A DNA stretch of 64,000 nt from Bacillus atrophaeus (GCF_001584335.1 NZ_LSBB01000020.1:1-64000), one strand, 5' to 3'. Numbered from the stretch's first letter, positions 46,701 to 58,068 are shown. Translations and numbers: made by a program. The notes: a model not told the origin generated them from the letters alone.

Positions 46701-47323
46701 CTTATACATGGGACCCAGAGACGGCTAAAGTGATTGACATCAAAATGGCAGACGGCACAGCTATTCAGCCTGAGACTGGCTATACACTGACAGTTAATAA
46801 TTTTATGGCGACGGCAGCCGGAACAAAGTACAAGCCGATCAGCTCACTCGGCAAAAATCCGGTGACAGGACCGGAGGATATAGAGGCGACTGTTGCATTC
46901 GTAAAAAGCTTTAAGGACCCCATTTCCTATAAAGCAGACGGAAGAATCAAAAAGGCGGAAGCGAAAGAAGGAGAGGGTCAAGATCCGGATGACGGAGCGC
47001 CTGAGGATACCAAACCGGGAACGAACCAGCCTCCTTTGAACCAACCTGAAAACACACCCGCTGACAAAGAAAATCATCATCAAAGTATTCCTGCCGACAC
47101 TGACGGCGTTACAGGAATTACAGAAAGTCAGACGGCGCCAATCGGCATGACAGATGGAATAAGCGCTCTCCCCATACAAAATAAAACAGAGAAGCAGCCT
47201 GCCGCGCACAAGCTTCCTGACACCTCGGCAGGCCATTATAACTTCATCGTCATCGGTACAGCGATGACCCTATCAGGTATTTATGTTTATGTCAGAAGAA
47301 AAAGGAGCGCCAGTTCTAAATGA
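43751..47323 (+). CDS. yhcR: Cell-wall-anchored nuclease/5'-nucleotidase YhcR
   Basis: A 1190-residue surface enzyme. After a signal peptide (residues 1-33) come two OB-fold-like segments (about 50-200 and 215-345). A staphylococcal-nuclease domain follows (about 360-500, DRVVDGDTINI and FVHVDTPE). Next is a metallophosphoesterase (NDLHGKID near 575, GNHEFDEG near 660) with the 5'-nucleotidase C-terminal domain. The end has a sorting signal: LPDTS near 1155, a hydrophobic helix and RRKR. B. subtilis YhcR is a calcium-activated, sugar-nonspecific nuclease anchored by YhcS, which recognises LPDTS. ATG 43751 follows AAAAGGGGGAG. It probably feeds on extracellular DNA. Confidence 0.95.
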   Translation: MGRKGTARAIYCVLITLLVITNMPLHALPAAKAAEAMSVEEALQQKEGKAVTEGFIVGQAISNQNYKLSSPFSNDYNAAIADSKDETSPEKLLPIQIPSSYRNQFGLKTNPQLLGEKITVQGELEAYFQTTGLKKVQSMSLNSGVEEPPADSLISIHDARSKLNEQVKIKGVVTADQAAVGGGKLSTFIQDGTAGINIYSGTPEEFPELKEGMEVTVTGKIAKYQGLTEIIPGSSGIEITAAKQPLPEPESFTINELVNSDRGAAYEGRLVTVKAYIASKPSSQAGGGYNVTMIDDDHHSLTLRVMEETGIINELSAGKWYECTGILSRYQSLQLMPRKPDDIKLLKDQPAPPSQEGEYEGVVDRVVDGDTINIKTPILGSTKIRFVHVDTPESYHTPKNELDENQLTFGQKASNYLKTILSPGDKITVKVGQEAKDSYGRLLGQVFTEDGLNANLDLVKNGYAPTYFIWPVDHEGDYLKFQKAAAEAQKEQKGIWNQANPLKEMPFEFRAREQGKGLTRYVGDSSDKTYVPPEEWKEIAVEHRIFFSSPEEAESAGYKKRESGNKANMPLRILSMNDLHGKIDQQYELDLNQDGKTDGTFGRMDFAAAYLKERKAEKENTLLVHAGDMIGGSSPVSSLLQDEPTVELMEEVGFDVGTVGNHEFDEGTDELMRMLKGGEHPEEKGTSGYDGQNFPLVCANCKMKSSGKPFLPPYEIINVDGVPVAFIGVVTQSAAGMVMPEGIKQIEFTDEVQAVNAAAAELKKKGVRSIAVLAHMTAEQNGNSITGESADLAKKTDSEIDIIFAGHNHKVVNGKVNGKLIVQAFEYGKAIGVVDLEIDRKTKDIVKKSADIEYVDQSKIKPDPAAAGILSKYQTVVDPIISEVVGEAAADMNGGYSNEGDTPLGNLIADGMKMAMNSDFALMNGGGIRQNLKKGPITWGDLFNIQPFGNVLTKLEIKGKDLTDIINAQISPDYGPDYSISGFTYTWDPETAKVIDIKMADGTAIQPETGYTLTVNNFMATAAGTKYKPISSLGKNPVTGPEDIEATVAFVKSFKDPISYKADGRIKKAEAKEGEGQDPDDGAPEDTKPGTNQPPLNQPENTPADKENHHQSIPADTDGVTGITESQTAPIGMTDGISALPIQNKTEKQPAAHKLPDTSAGHYNFIVIGTAMTLSGIYVYVRRKRSASSK

Positions 47324-47913
47324 AAAAAATGAAGCACATCCCGATCCTGATTATCGCAGCGGGTCTCACTCTTACTGGCTATGGGGGATGGAAAGTGGCC
47401 GATACAAAAATGAAAACCGAACGATCACTTGAAGAAGCGAGGGAAGTGACCAGCAGCGATGATTCAGCAGGCGGCGCCGAAGTGTCTCAAGAAAAAAAAG
47501 CAGACTTCAAGCCCAAGATCGGAGAGGCAAGCGGGATATTGAAGATCCCTAAAATAAAAGCCGAGCTTCCAATAGTGGAAGGCACGGATGCTGATGATTT
47601 AGAAAAAGGAGTCGGGCATTACAAAGATAGCTATTACCCGGAGGACAACGGCCAAATTGTGTTATCGGGCCACAGAGATACCGTTTTTCGCCGGACGGGT
47701 GAGCTTGGAAAAGGAGACAAATTGGAGATCCTTGTGTCATACGGGACATTCACCTATGAAATCACCGGAACTAAAATTGTTGATAAGGACGATACCTCTA
47801 TCATCACGCTTCAGCATGATAGGGAAGAGCTGATTTTGACAACATGCTATCCCTTTTCCTATGTCGGCAACGCACCGAAACGCTATATCATCTACGGACA
47901 GCGAACATCATAA
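47320..47913 (+). CDS. yhcS: Sortase YhcS
   Basis: A 197-residue class D-type sortase with an N-terminal signal-anchor helix (residues about 7-24). The catalytic histidine is in LSGHRDT near 123 and the cysteine in the LTTC motif near 174, with a following arginine (KRYIIYG). It cleaves LPxTS-type signals and links the protein to peptidoglycan. Its start overlaps the yhcR stop by 4 bases, so enzyme and substrate are made together. Confidence 0.95.
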   Translation: MKKMKHIPILIIAAGLTLTGYGGWKVADTKMKTERSLEEAREVTSSDDSAGGAEVSQEKKADFKPKIGEASGILKIPKIKAELPIVEGTDADDLEKGVGHYKDSYYPEDNGQIVLSGHRDTVFRRTGELGKGDKLEILVSYGTFTYEITGTKIVDKDDTSIITLQHDREELILTTCYPFSYVGNAPKRYIIYGQRTS

Positions 47914-47915
47914 AC

Positions 47916-47954
47916 AGCCGCACGGGACTAGTTCCCGGCGGCTATGGTTTTTTA
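47916..47954. terminator. Terminator after yhcS
   Basis: AGCCGC-ACGGGA pairs with TCCCGG-CGGCT and a T run follows; it lies between convergent yhcS and yhcT. Confidence 0.75.
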
Positions 47955-48863
47955 TTGGGGAAAATAGTCTCCGCATAATTCCGCCAGATCAGCGGGAAGC
48001 GGTGCTTCGGCAATGATGAACTCCCCCGTTATCGGATGGACGGCTTGGACACTTTTCGCATGCAGGGCCTGCCTGTCGAGAATAAAAGTGCTTCCTCCGT
48101 ACAGTTCATCTCCTGTTAGTGGGTGGCCGATACTTGCCATGTGGACGCGGATTTGGTGCGTTCTTCCCGTTTCCAGTTCCAATTCAGCCAGGGAAAGACC
48201 GGCTTTTGGGTGATAGCCTTTTACCCGGAAATGAGTGACGGCTGCCTGGCCTCCCGGAGAAACCCGCCTCCGCGTCGGGTGTGACCTGTCTCGTCCAATC
48301 GGCGAATCAATCGTGCCTTTTTTCGGTTTCAGCTTTCCTTCCGCCAGCGCGATATACGTGCGTTTGAGCTCTTTTTTTTCTAATTGCTGATCCAAGATCG
48401 CATGGGCGAGCCGATGCTTTGCAAATACGACAGCGCCTGACGTATCCAAATCAAGACGATGAACATGGCGCACTTTTGTTTGCTCGCCATTTGCCTGAAA
48501 ATGATAAGCGATCAGGTTGGCGAGTGTGCCGGTTTGGCCTTCCTCATTCGGATGAGTCGGCATTCCGGCAGGTTTGTTTACGATCAGCATATGGCTGTCT
48601 TCGAATAAAATCTCAATTTCTCCATATTCAGGGATCACGTTTGATTCTGCTTTTTCTTGCAGGTCAATAAACAAACGGTCGCCTTTTTTCACTATGAAAT
48701 TATGGACGGCGGGCTCATGATTCACTTTTATGCTTTTAGTGGTCATCCATTCTTGAATCACGGGTTTAGACGCTTTTACTTCCGTTTTAAGAACGGAAAA
48801 CAGCCATTGGCCGTCCAGCTTTTCAGTGATCATGAGCTCCAGCCCTCTGCCTTTTTGTTTCAT
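47952..48863 (-). CDS. yhcT: RluA-family pseudouridine synthase YhcT
   Basis: A 303-residue RluA-type enzyme that isomerises uridine in rRNA or tRNA. The catalytic motif HRLDLDTSG (aspartate near 137) and the later GRTHQIRVHM are intact. An S4-like N-terminal region precedes them. ATG 48863 follows AAAAGGAG; the frame continues upstream without a site. The exact target is unknown. It is convergent with yhcS and divergent from yhcU. Confidence 0.9.
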   Translation of the reverse strand: MKQKGRGLELMITEKLDGQWLFSVLKTEVKASKPVIQEWMTTKSIKVNHEPAVHNFIVKKGDRLFIDLQEKAESNVIPEYGEIEILFEDSHMLIVNKPAGMPTHPNEEGQTGTLANLIAYHFQANGEQTKVRHVHRLDLDTSGAVVFAKHRLAHAILDQQLEKKELKRTYIALAEGKLKPKKGTIDSPIGRDRSHPTRRRVSPGGQAAVTHFRVKGYHPKAGLSLAELELETGRTHQIRVHMASIGHPLTGDELYGGSTFILDRQALHAKSVQAVHPITGEFIIAEAPLPADLAELCGDYFPQ

Positions 48864-48994
48864 GGTATATATCTCCTTTTGAAGCGAGGAAGGCAGGTGA
48901 TGCAACAGGAAACACTTACCTTGGCACTCGCGATTTTTTCTGTGCTATTCTTGATAAAGACTTAGGATATTCGATGGCAAGAAAGGTGATTGAT

Positions 48995-49369
48995 GTGAGA
49001 ATTGTGAACGCTGCGACTGAAGAACAGGAGAGTTTCATCAATGAATTGACAATGGAACTGCTCGATGACGTTTTTCCTCTTTTTTTCTCCGAACTGGACA
49101 TTCAACGCTATAAAAAGAAAGGCGTTCTGTCCCTAACAAACCAATATTACCAAGGAACATTAAAGGAAGCTTTTCAAATTATGGCTTGTCTTCAAATGAT
49201 ACATACCATTTTGACAAAGCCTTATCGTCAATATGACTTGAAAGACCAAGTATTATTTGATAAAAACAGCACCTTGCTGAATGAGTGCGGAATGTTCTTT
49301 CCATTTGCATTGTCTGATTTTCAGACGGATGCAAATCAAGACTATTCCGATAAAAGAAAATCAATGTAA
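48995..49369 (+). CDS. yhcU: YhcU, DUF5365-like protein of unknown function
   Basis: A protein of 124 residues if translation begins at GTG 48995, which has AAAGGTG six bases upstream and gives the short basic-hydrophobic start RIVNAATEEQ. An ATG at 48974 with a poor site would add seven residues. It is soluble and mixed alpha/beta, with no motif that I recognise. It is followed by its own terminator and lies between yhcT and the CBS protein yhcV. Confidence 0.75.
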   Translation: MRIVNAATEEQESFINELTMELLDDVFPLFFSELDIQRYKKKGVLSLTNQYYQGTLKEAFQIMACLQMIHTILTKPYRQYDLKDQVLFDKNSTLLNECGMFFPFALSDFQTDANQDYSDKRKSM

Positions 49370-49380
49370 TACATGCGGAG

Positions 49381-49418
49381 AAAGAGCTTTTCCTTGAATG
49401 CGGAAAGGCTCTTTTTTT
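49381..49418 (+). terminator. Terminator after yhcU
   Basis: AAAGAGC-TTTTCC pairs with GGAAA-GGCTCTTT and seven T residues follow. Confidence 0.88.
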
Positions 49419-49513
49419 AGGCCTTATGTGATCATATCATAAATTCTTTCCTGCAACTCCCTTTTTAATCGGCTCCCGCCTGCACATACTAACTGATGAA
49501 AGGGGTGCTTGCA

Positions 49514-49936
49514 ATGAATTCAATAAGCAATTCAATGACAAAACAGGTAGCAACCGTTTCTTCAAATCAAACGATTCAGGAAGCGGCTGCGCTGATGCAT
49601 CAGCATAATGTCGGAGCGATTCCGGTTGTAGACCAAGGGGTTTTACAAGGGATGCTCACAGACCGTGATATTGCATTGAGAACCACTGCTCAAGGCCGGG
49701 ATGGCCAAACACCCGTTTCTGAAGTGATGTCATCCAACGTCATTTCCGGGAATCCGAATATGAGTTTGGAAGAGGCGTCTGAACTGATGGCCCAGCACCA
49801 AATCCGCCGCCTTCCTATTGTAGATAACAACAATCTAGTCGGGATCGTTGCGCTTGGGGATTTAGCGGTGAATCAGCTGTCAAACGACTCTGCGGGAGAA
49901 GCGCTGACAAACATTTCACATCAAAACATGCAGTAA
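49514..49936 (+). CDS. yhcV: CBS-domain protein YhcV
   Basis: A 140-residue protein made of two CBS motifs (residues about 8-60 and 73-125) and nothing else. Each has the usual core: IQEAAALMHQHNVGAIPVVD and LEEASELMAQHQIRRLPIVD. Such pairs bind adenine nucleotides and sense energy state or act as small regulators; the ligand here is unknown. ATG 49514 gives the B. subtilis length; its GGGGTG site is adequate. Its own terminator follows. Confidence 0.9.
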   Translation: MNSISNSMTKQVATVSSNQTIQEAAALMHQHNVGAIPVVDQGVLQGMLTDRDIALRTTAQGRDGQTPVSEVMSSNVISGNPNMSLEEASELMAQHQIRRLPIVDNNNLVGIVALGDLAVNQLSNDSAGEALTNISHQNMQ

Positions 49937-49941
49937 TAACC

Positions 49942-49974
49942 GAAAGAGCTTGCACTATGCAGGCTCTTTCTTCT
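49942..49974 (+). terminator. Terminator after yhcV
   Basis: GAAAGAGC-TTGC pairs with GCAGGCTCTTTC; a broken T run follows. Confidence 0.78.
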
Positions 49975-50063
49975 CATAAAAGTTTCAATTTTGAAAGCAG
50001 AGACAATTCGGGGTATAGTGTAAACATACATCTCATTCGTAAAGTCAAAAGGAGTTGTGGGCA

Positions 50064-50726
50064 GTGATAAAAGCGTTAATATTTGATTTTGACGGGCTTA
50101 TTCTGGATACAGAAACCCATGAATACGAAGTGTTGCAGGAAATATTTGAAGAGCACGGTTCAACCTTGCCGTTATCCGTTTGGGGAGAAGTAATCGGAAC
50201 AGCTGCCGGGTTTCGCCCCTTTGTCTACTTAGAAGAACAGCTGGGCAGAAAACTGGATCATGGCGAGCTTACGAAAATCAGAAGAGAACGTTTTTCGAAA
50301 AGAATGGAGACCGAAAAAGCGAGACCTGGCGTTGAAGCCTATTTAAACGCCGCGAAGGACTTAGGTTTAAAAGTCGGTCTGGCGTCAAGCTCTGATTATA
50401 AATGGGTCGCGGGACATTTGAAACAAATCGGGCTGTTTGATGATTTTGAAGTCATTCAAACGGCTGATGATGTGGAAGAGGTCAAACCAAATCCCGAACT
50501 ATACTTAAAAGCGGCGGAAAATCTTGGTGTGTCACCTGCGGAATGTATCGCGTTTGAGGATTCTGTCAACGGTTCAATCGCCGCCAAGCGCGCGGGCATG
50601 AAATGCGTCATCGTGCCGAACAAAGTCACGGGCAGCTTGTTATTCGAGGACTATGACCACAGACTTGAATCAATGGCTGAGATGGAGCTGGCGCTGCTTT
50701 TGGATCATTTGAACGCCAGGGACTAG
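50064..50726 (+). CDS. yhcW: HAD-family phosphatase YhcW
   Basis: A 220-residue HAD hydrolase of the beta-phosphoglucomutase/phosphatase type. Motif I DFDGLILDTE (nucleophile aspartate near 8) is followed by the cap, motif II ASSSD, lysine in EEVKPNPE and motif IV FEDSVNG. The substrate is probably a small phosphorylated metabolite. GTG 50064 is chosen for its distance from AAAGGAG; a TTG three codons earlier is too close. It lies 18 bases before yhcX and is probably co-transcribed with it. Confidence 0.88.
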   Translation: MIKALIFDFDGLILDTETHEYEVLQEIFEEHGSTLPLSVWGEVIGTAAGFRPFVYLEEQLGRKLDHGELTKIRRERFSKRMETEKARPGVEAYLNAAKDLGLKVGLASSSDYKWVAGHLKQIGLFDDFEVIQTADDVEEVKPNPELYLKAAENLGVSPAECIAFEDSVNGSIAAKRAGMKCVIVPNKVTGSLLFEDYDHRLESMAEMELALLLDHLNARD

Positions 50727-50744
50727 AAAGAAGGAGGAAATGTT

Positions 50745-52283
50745 TTGTCTGAGAAACTTGATTTGACCAGATTTGAGAAAAAGATGGTCATCCGCAATAT
50801 AGAAGAAAAAGATATCAGTAAAATAATCGCCTTGCAAAAGGATTGTTTTCCGGGGATGGAGCCTTGGGAGCCAGAGCATTTAATCAGCCATTTGGAACAT
50901 TTTCCGGAAGGGCAGTTTTGTGCGGAATTTGAAGGCGAGATTATCGGTTCTTGTTCCAGCCTTTTGATTAATTTTGATGAATATGATGACCGCCATACGT
51001 GGCAGGACATTACCGATGACGGATATATCACCAATCATAATCCGGACGGTTTAAATATGTACGGGATTGAAGTAATGGTTCATCCGACGTACAGAAGAAT
51101 GAAGATCGGGCATCGTCTATATGAAGCGAGAAAAGACTTAGCCAGACGATTAAACTTGAAAAGCATCATTATCGGCGGCAGGATTCCGAACTTTCATAAG
51201 TATGTGGAGGAAATGACCGCACGCGCTTATGTCGAGCAGGTGAGCCGCCACCAAATTTATGATCCTGTGCTTTCTTTTCAGCTGATGAACGGGTTTACAC
51301 TGATGCGGATTAATCCAGATTATCTGCCGGATGATATGGCGTCAAGCAAATACGCGACGCTGATGGAATGGAACAATGTCGATTATCTTCCGCAGACAAA
51401 ACGTTATTATAAATCGGCGTTTCCAGTGAGAATCTGTGTGATTCAATATGAAATGAAAAAGATCTATTCCTTTGATGAATTTGCGAATCAAGTAGAGTAC
51501 TATGTCGATGTCGCTTCAGATGCGGGCGCTGATTTTGCGGTCTTCCCGGAAATTTTCACGACACAGCTGATGTCTTTCCTTGAAGAACGTTCACCAAGCT
51601 TGGCAGTACAGAGAATTACCGAGTACACCGAGGATTATATCAGCGTCTTTACGGAGCTTGCGGTGAAGTATAACGTCAATATTATCGGCGGTTCTCATTT
51701 TGTTGAAGAAGAGGGGAAAATTTATAACATCGCCTACTTATTCAGACGCGACGGTACGATTGAGAAACAATATAAGCTCCATATTACGCCGAATGAGCGG
51801 AAGTGGTGGGGGATCAGCGCAGGTGACCAGGTTCGCGTATTTGATACCGACTGCGGTAAAATCGCCATCCAAATCTGCTATGACATTGAGTTTCCGGAGC
51901 TTGCCCGGATTGCAGCGGATAAAGGCGCAAAAATCATCTTCACGCCATTTTGTACAGAAGACCGCCAAGGCTATTTGCGGGTAAGATATTGTTCGCAGGC
52001 AAGAGCGGTGGAAAATCAAATTTATACTGTTATCTCAGGGACGGTAGGAAACCTGCCGCAAACGGAGAACATGGATATCCAATACGCCCAGTCCGCTATT
52101 TTCGCTCCTTCAGACTTTGAGTTTGCAAGAGACGGCATCGTCGGAGAATGCAACCCGAATATTGAAATGGTTGTCATCGGCGACGTCGATTTAGAAATCC
52201 TCAGAAGGCAGCGGCAGGACGGTACTGTGCGCCAGTTGAAAGACAGAAGGCACGATATTTACCGAATTAAGTACCAAAAGTAA
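50745..52283 (+). CDS. yhcX: GNAT acetyltransferase-nitrilase fusion YhcX
   Basis: A 512-residue two-domain protein. Residues about 15-210 are a GNAT acetyltransferase-like domain with an acetyl-CoA loop near 113-120 (RRMKIGHRLY). Residues about 225-505 are a carbon-nitrogen hydrolase with the full triad: E in VFPEIF near 268, K in PNERKWW near 351 and C in IQICYDIEFPE near 385. Such fusions may acylate an amine and cleave an amide in one pathway; the substrate is unknown. The start is TTG 50745 behind AAGGAGGAAA. Terminator follows. Confidence 0.92.
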   Translation: MSEKLDLTRFEKKMVIRNIEEKDISKIIALQKDCFPGMEPWEPEHLISHLEHFPEGQFCAEFEGEIIGSCSSLLINFDEYDDRHTWQDITDDGYITNHNPDGLNMYGIEVMVHPTYRRMKIGHRLYEARKDLARRLNLKSIIIGGRIPNFHKYVEEMTARAYVEQVSRHQIYDPVLSFQLMNGFTLMRINPDYLPDDMASSKYATLMEWNNVDYLPQTKRYYKSAFPVRICVIQYEMKKIYSFDEFANQVEYYVDVASDAGADFAVFPEIFTTQLMSFLEERSPSLAVQRITEYTEDYISVFTELAVKYNVNIIGGSHFVEEEGKIYNIAYLFRRDGTIEKQYKLHITPNERKWWGISAGDQVRVFDTDCGKIAIQICYDIEFPELARIAADKGAKIIFTPFCTEDRQGYLRVRYCSQARAVENQIYTVISGTVGNLPQTENMDIQYAQSAIFAPSDFEFARDGIVGECNPNIEMVVIGDVDLEILRRQRQDGTVRQLKDRRHDIYRIKYQK

Positions 52284-52288
52284 AACAG

Positions 52289-52324
52289 AGAAAGGCTCGC
52301 CGGGAATTTGGCGGGCCTTTCTTT
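52289..52324 (+). terminator. Terminator after yhcX
   Basis: AGAAAGGCTCGCC pairs with GGCGGGCCTTTCT and T residues follow. Confidence 0.88.
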
Positions 52325-52407
52325 ATAAATGCGGAATTGAAACTGTGCCGTTCTTTCATTAAAATATAAATAGATTAATGCGTGTAAATAGAAAAAGAAG
52401 GTGCCTT

Positions 52408-53319
52408 ATGCAGTTTTTGCTTGTATTATTGCCTGTTTTCGGAATTTTTGCGATCGGTTATATCGGACAGAAAACCCTTGGGTTCGATATTCAGACACTG
52501 TCCAAAATGTCCTTATATTTAATGTCTCCTTTTTTGGCTTTTGATACGTGCTACTCTAATAAGCTGACGATGGATTACCTTTACCTCTTCATTTTTGTGC
52601 TCGGCCTCTGTTTAGTTCTCGTTTTGCTTGTTTATTTTTTATCTTATTTTCATAAGTATCAGAATCAGGACCGCTGCGCCATGATCCTCTCGTCGGCATT
52701 TATGAATAACGGCAATTACGGAACGCCGGTCGTTTTACTTGTATACGGAACGGCGGGGCTTGATGTGGCTGTTGTCTTAATGGTGCTCCAGCAATTGATC
52801 ATGAGCACAATCGGCATCTATTTTGCAGCGAAGGGCAGTCCGGACGCCGGCGGCTTTAAAACAGTGATGAACCGGGTGACTCGTATGCCTGTCGCTTACG
52901 GCGCGCTTCTTGGCGCAATACTTCAGCTAGTTCATATTTCTATACCTAAAGAATTAATGACATCAATCGAACTTGTCGGGAACGCCGCGATACCCACGAT
53001 TATGATCATTTTGGGTATGCAGCTTGCGTTAATTTCATTTAAAAATATTGAATATCGAAAAATTTCTTATTCATTGCTGCTGAAGCTTATGATTTCCCCG
53101 GTTATTGCTTTGGGCTTTACATTCATTTTGCCGGTGGACGATATGACAAAGCAAATTATGATCCTTGTAGCCGCAATGCCGACAGCTGCAAACACAACAT
53201 TAATGGCCGTACAATTTAATACTAAGCCGGAAGTGGTTTCAAGCGCCACCTTCATCAGCACAATGCTCAGTATTGTGACGCTGCCGGTATTGCTTTGGTT
53301 TCTGCATCCTCTTTCATAG
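52408..53319 (+). CDS. AEC-family (auxin efflux carrier-like) transporter
   Basis: A 303-residue protein with about ten helices in two repeats. Each half has a glycine/asparagine-rich unwound helix (MNNGNYGTPVVLLVYG near 105-120 and ATLMAVQF-type region in the second half), typical of AEC/malonate-type carriers. Substrates of such proteins are small organic acids. It stands between yhcX and yhxA, where I do not recall a gene in B. subtilis 168. ATG 52408 has only a weak AAGGTG site; ten in-frame codons upstream lack a better one. No clear terminator follows. Confidence 0.82.
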   Translation: MQFLLVLLPVFGIFAIGYIGQKTLGFDIQTLSKMSLYLMSPFLAFDTCYSNKLTMDYLYLFIFVLGLCLVLVLLVYFLSYFHKYQNQDRCAMILSSAFMNNGNYGTPVVLLVYGTAGLDVAVVLMVLQQLIMSTIGIYFAAKGSPDAGGFKTVMNRVTRMPVAYGALLGAILQLVHISIPKELMTSIELVGNAAIPTIMIILGMQLALISFKNIEYRKISYSLLLKLMISPVIALGFTFILPVDDMTKQIMILVAAMPTAANTTLMAVQFNTKPEVVSSATFISTMLSIVTLPVLLWFLHPLS

Positions 53320-53509
53320 AAAGGGGATTTTTTATATGCGGGCCTGTCCCGCGGTTTGTTGACTCCGCTGCCGTCTGGCTTTATATTGAAGGAAGAGGAA
53401 ACCTTCACCATGACGAAGTAAGGAAATGATAAGACCATTACCTTCGTGACAGCCTATTTTCAATTTTAGAATCGTATGTTTATAACGATAATGAAATGGG
53501 GATGATCAG

Positions 53510-54841
53510 GTGGAAAAGCAAAATCACGCATTAAAGGAAAAAGATGAGCGATTTGTGTGGCACGCTATGAAAGGGTCGCAGCCGGCTGACAGTCTCATCA
53601 TTCAGAAGGCCGACGGAGCCAGTGTAACCGATATTGACGGACAGCGTTATTTAGATGCGATGTCGGGCTTATGGTGCGTGAACATCGGTTATGGCAGACA
53701 GGAGCTGGCTGAGGCGGCGTATGGCCAATTGAAGGAGATGCCTTATTATCCGCTGACACAAAGCCATACGCCGGCGATTCAATTGGCGGAAAAGCTGAAT
53801 GAATGGCTCGGCGGCGATTATGTGATATTTTTCTCCAACAGCGGGTCGGAAGCGAATGAGACCGCATTCAAGATCGCCCGGCAATATCATCAGGAAAACG
53901 GTGATCCCGGCCGGTATAAATTCATTTCAAGATACAGGGCTTATCATGGAAATACGATGGGTGCTCTCGCAGCGACAGGGCAGGCGCAGCGGAAATACAA
54001 ATACGAACCTTTAGGCCAAGGCTTTTTGCACGTCTCCCCGCCTGATCTTTACCGCAACCCTGCTGATGAGGAAACCTTAGAAAGCGCATTAGAAATTGAC
54101 CGGACGATGACATGGGAATTGAGCGAGACGATTGCAGGCGTCATCATGGAGCCGATTATTACAGGCGGAGGCATTTTAATGCCGCCCGACGGGTATATGG
54201 CCAAGGTGCAGGACATTTGCCGTAAACATGGCGCCCTTTTGATTTGCGATGAAGTCATCTGCGGATTTGGGCGTACCGGGGAGCCGTTCGGGTTTATGAA
54301 TTATGGGGTGCAGCCTGATATCATAACCATGGCAAAGGGTATTACAAGCGCTTATCTGCCGCTGTCAGCGACAGCAGTCAAACGCGAGATTTTTGAAGCT
54401 TACAATGGAGAAGCCCCTTATGACCGTTTTCGGCATGTCAACACATTCGGAGGAAATCCGGCCGCTTGTGCATTGGCGTTAAAGAATCTGCAAATAATGG
54501 AGGATGAAAACCTGATTCAACGTTCACGCGATTTGGGAGCGCGGCTTTTAGGCGAGCTTCAAAGCCTGAGAGAACACCCGGCTGTCGGTGATGTCAGAGG
54601 AAAAGGCCTTCTCATCGGAATCGAACTTGTGAAAGACAAAACAACAAAAGAACCGGCCGACGCAGATATCATCAATCAGATCATAGCTGCATGTAAAGCA
54701 AAAGGGCTGATTATCGGAAAAAATGGCGATACGGCTGCCGGATACAACAATGTGATCCAGCTTGCACCGCCGTTTTGTCTCACAGAGGAGGAGCTTTCTT
54801 TTATCGTAAAAGTGCTGAAGGAAAGCATACTGACCATGTAG
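53510..54841 (+). CDS. yhxA: Class III aminotransferase YhxA
   Basis: A 443-residue pyridoxal-phosphate transaminase of the omega-amino-acid group. The cofactor lysine is in [12 protein letters not shown] near 277, and the phosphate-binding [10 protein letters not shown] motif is near 108-117. Annotated relatives are often called adenosylmethionine-8-amino-7-oxononanoate transaminase, but the fit to beta-alanine:pyruvate or putrescine-type enzymes is equally good, so the substrate is open. The start is GTG 53510 behind GGGGATG. It lies 35 bases before glpP and could be co-transcribed with it. Confidence 0.85.
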   Translation: MEKQNHALKEKDERFVWHAMKGSQPADSLIIQKADGASVTDIDGQRYLDAMSGLWCVNIGYGRQELAEAAYGQLKEMPYYPLTQSHTPAIQLAEKLNEWLGGDYVIFFSNSGSEANETAFKIARQYHQENGDPGRYKFISRYRAYHGNTMGALAATGQAQRKYKYEPLGQGFLHVSPPDLYRNPADEETLESALEIDRTMTWELSETIAGVIMEPIITGGGILMPPDGYMAKVQDICRKHGALLICDEVICGFGRTGEPFGFMNYGVQPDIITMAKGITSAYLPLSATAVKREIFEAYNGEAPYDRFRHVNTFGGNPAACALALKNLQIMEDENLIQRSRDLGARLLGELQSLREHPAVGDVRGKGLLIGIELVKDKTTKEPADADIINQIIAACKAKGLIIGKNGDTAAGYNNVIQLAPPFCLTEEELSFIVKVLKESILTM

Positions 54842-54876
54842 TTTCGGCAGAAGTTATTTTAAAAAAGGAGCAAAAT

Positions 54877-55452
54877 ATGAGTTTTCACAATCAATCAATT
54901 TTACCGGCTATTCGAAACATGAAGCAATTTGATGAATTTTTAAACAGCTCATTTACATATGGGGTGATTTTGGATATTCATCTCGGACAATTAAAGGGCG
55001 TTATAAAAGAAGCGCAAAAGCATGGGAAGAAAATGATGGTCCACGTTGATTTAATCCATGGCATTAAGCATGATGAATATGGCGCTGAATTTATTTGCCA
55101 GGAAATGAAGCCGGCCGGTATTATTTCAACAAGATCAAACGTCATCGTGAAAGCGAAGCAAAAGAAAATTTATGCAATCCAGCGGCTGTTTTTGCTCGAT
55201 ACAAGCGCCATGGAGAAAAGTATGGAGTTTGTCGGCAAACACAAACCGGATTTTATTGAAGTGCTGCCGGGCATTGTTCCGTCACTCATTAAGGAAATAA
55301 AAGAGAAGACGGGAATTCCGATTTTTGCCGGCGGCTTTATTCGTACTGAACAGGATGTTGAACAGGCGTTGAAAGCCGGGGCCACCGCAGTGACAACATC
55401 AGACACCAAATTATGGAAAAAATATGAAAATTTCTTGACAGAAAATGATTGA
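54877..55452 (+). CDS. glpP: Glycerol uptake operon antiterminator GlpP
   Basis: A 191-residue TIM-barrel-like RNA-binding protein. With glycerol-3-phosphate it binds the leaders of glpFK and glpD and lets polymerase pass their terminators. The chain has the expected start ([17 protein letters not shown]) and the phosphate-binding end ([29 protein letters not shown]). ATG 54877 follows AAAAAAGGAG; the longer open frame overlaps yhxA. Its stop codon overlaps the -35 box of the glpF promoter. Confidence 0.96.
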   Translation: MSFHNQSILPAIRNMKQFDEFLNSSFTYGVILDIHLGQLKGVIKEAQKHGKKMMVHVDLIHGIKHDEYGAEFICQEMKPAGIISTRSNVIVKAKQKKIYAIQRLFLLDTSAMEKSMEFVGKHKPDFIEVLPGIVPSLIKEIKEKTGIPIFAGGFIRTEQDVEQALKAGATAVTTSDTKLWKKYENFLTEND

Positions 55453-55574
55453 CACCGCTTACACCGGTTGTTACAATTGTACTAGGTTAATTTATTGTGA
55501 TGGAGAATCCGGAGACCCACGACAGATCTTTACGGCAGAAATCAGGCCGTAAAGCCGTTTGTTGTGGTTTTTTT
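55449..55574 (+). promoter_or_regulatory. glpFK promoter, cre-like site and leader terminator
   Basis: TTGACA (55449-55454) and TACAAT (55472-55477) are 17 bases apart. TGACACCGCTTACA (55450-55463) fits the catabolite-response element with one mismatch, so CcpA repression is likely. A long hairpin at about 55516-55573 with a T run lies before glpF and is the expected GlpP antitermination target. Confidence 0.88.
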
Positions 55575-55627
55575 CATCTCTATGACTCTGTCACACCTGT
55601 TGAATAGTAACTTTAGGAGGAATTTCT

Positions 55628-57959
<2,332 letters not shown>

Positions 57960-57972
57960 ATATTGAGTATGA

Positions 57973-58068
57973 TATAATAAAAACAAGTTAATAATAACGG
58001 TCCTGAGATGAGGAGAGACCACAACACCAAAGTGCAGACATACGCTTTGGCTGTTGTGGTCTCTTTTA
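57973..58068 (+). promoter_or_regulatory. glpD promoter region and leader terminator
   Basis: TATAAT at 57973-57978 is a good -10; no convincing -35 is seen. At 58012-58068 a long hairpin (GAGACCACAACA with TGTTGTGGTCTC, with an inner CCAAAG/CTTTGG stem) and T run precede glpD. As in glpF, the first arm is preceded by a purine-rich GATGAGGAGAG stretch, the likely GlpP site. Confidence 0.85.
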
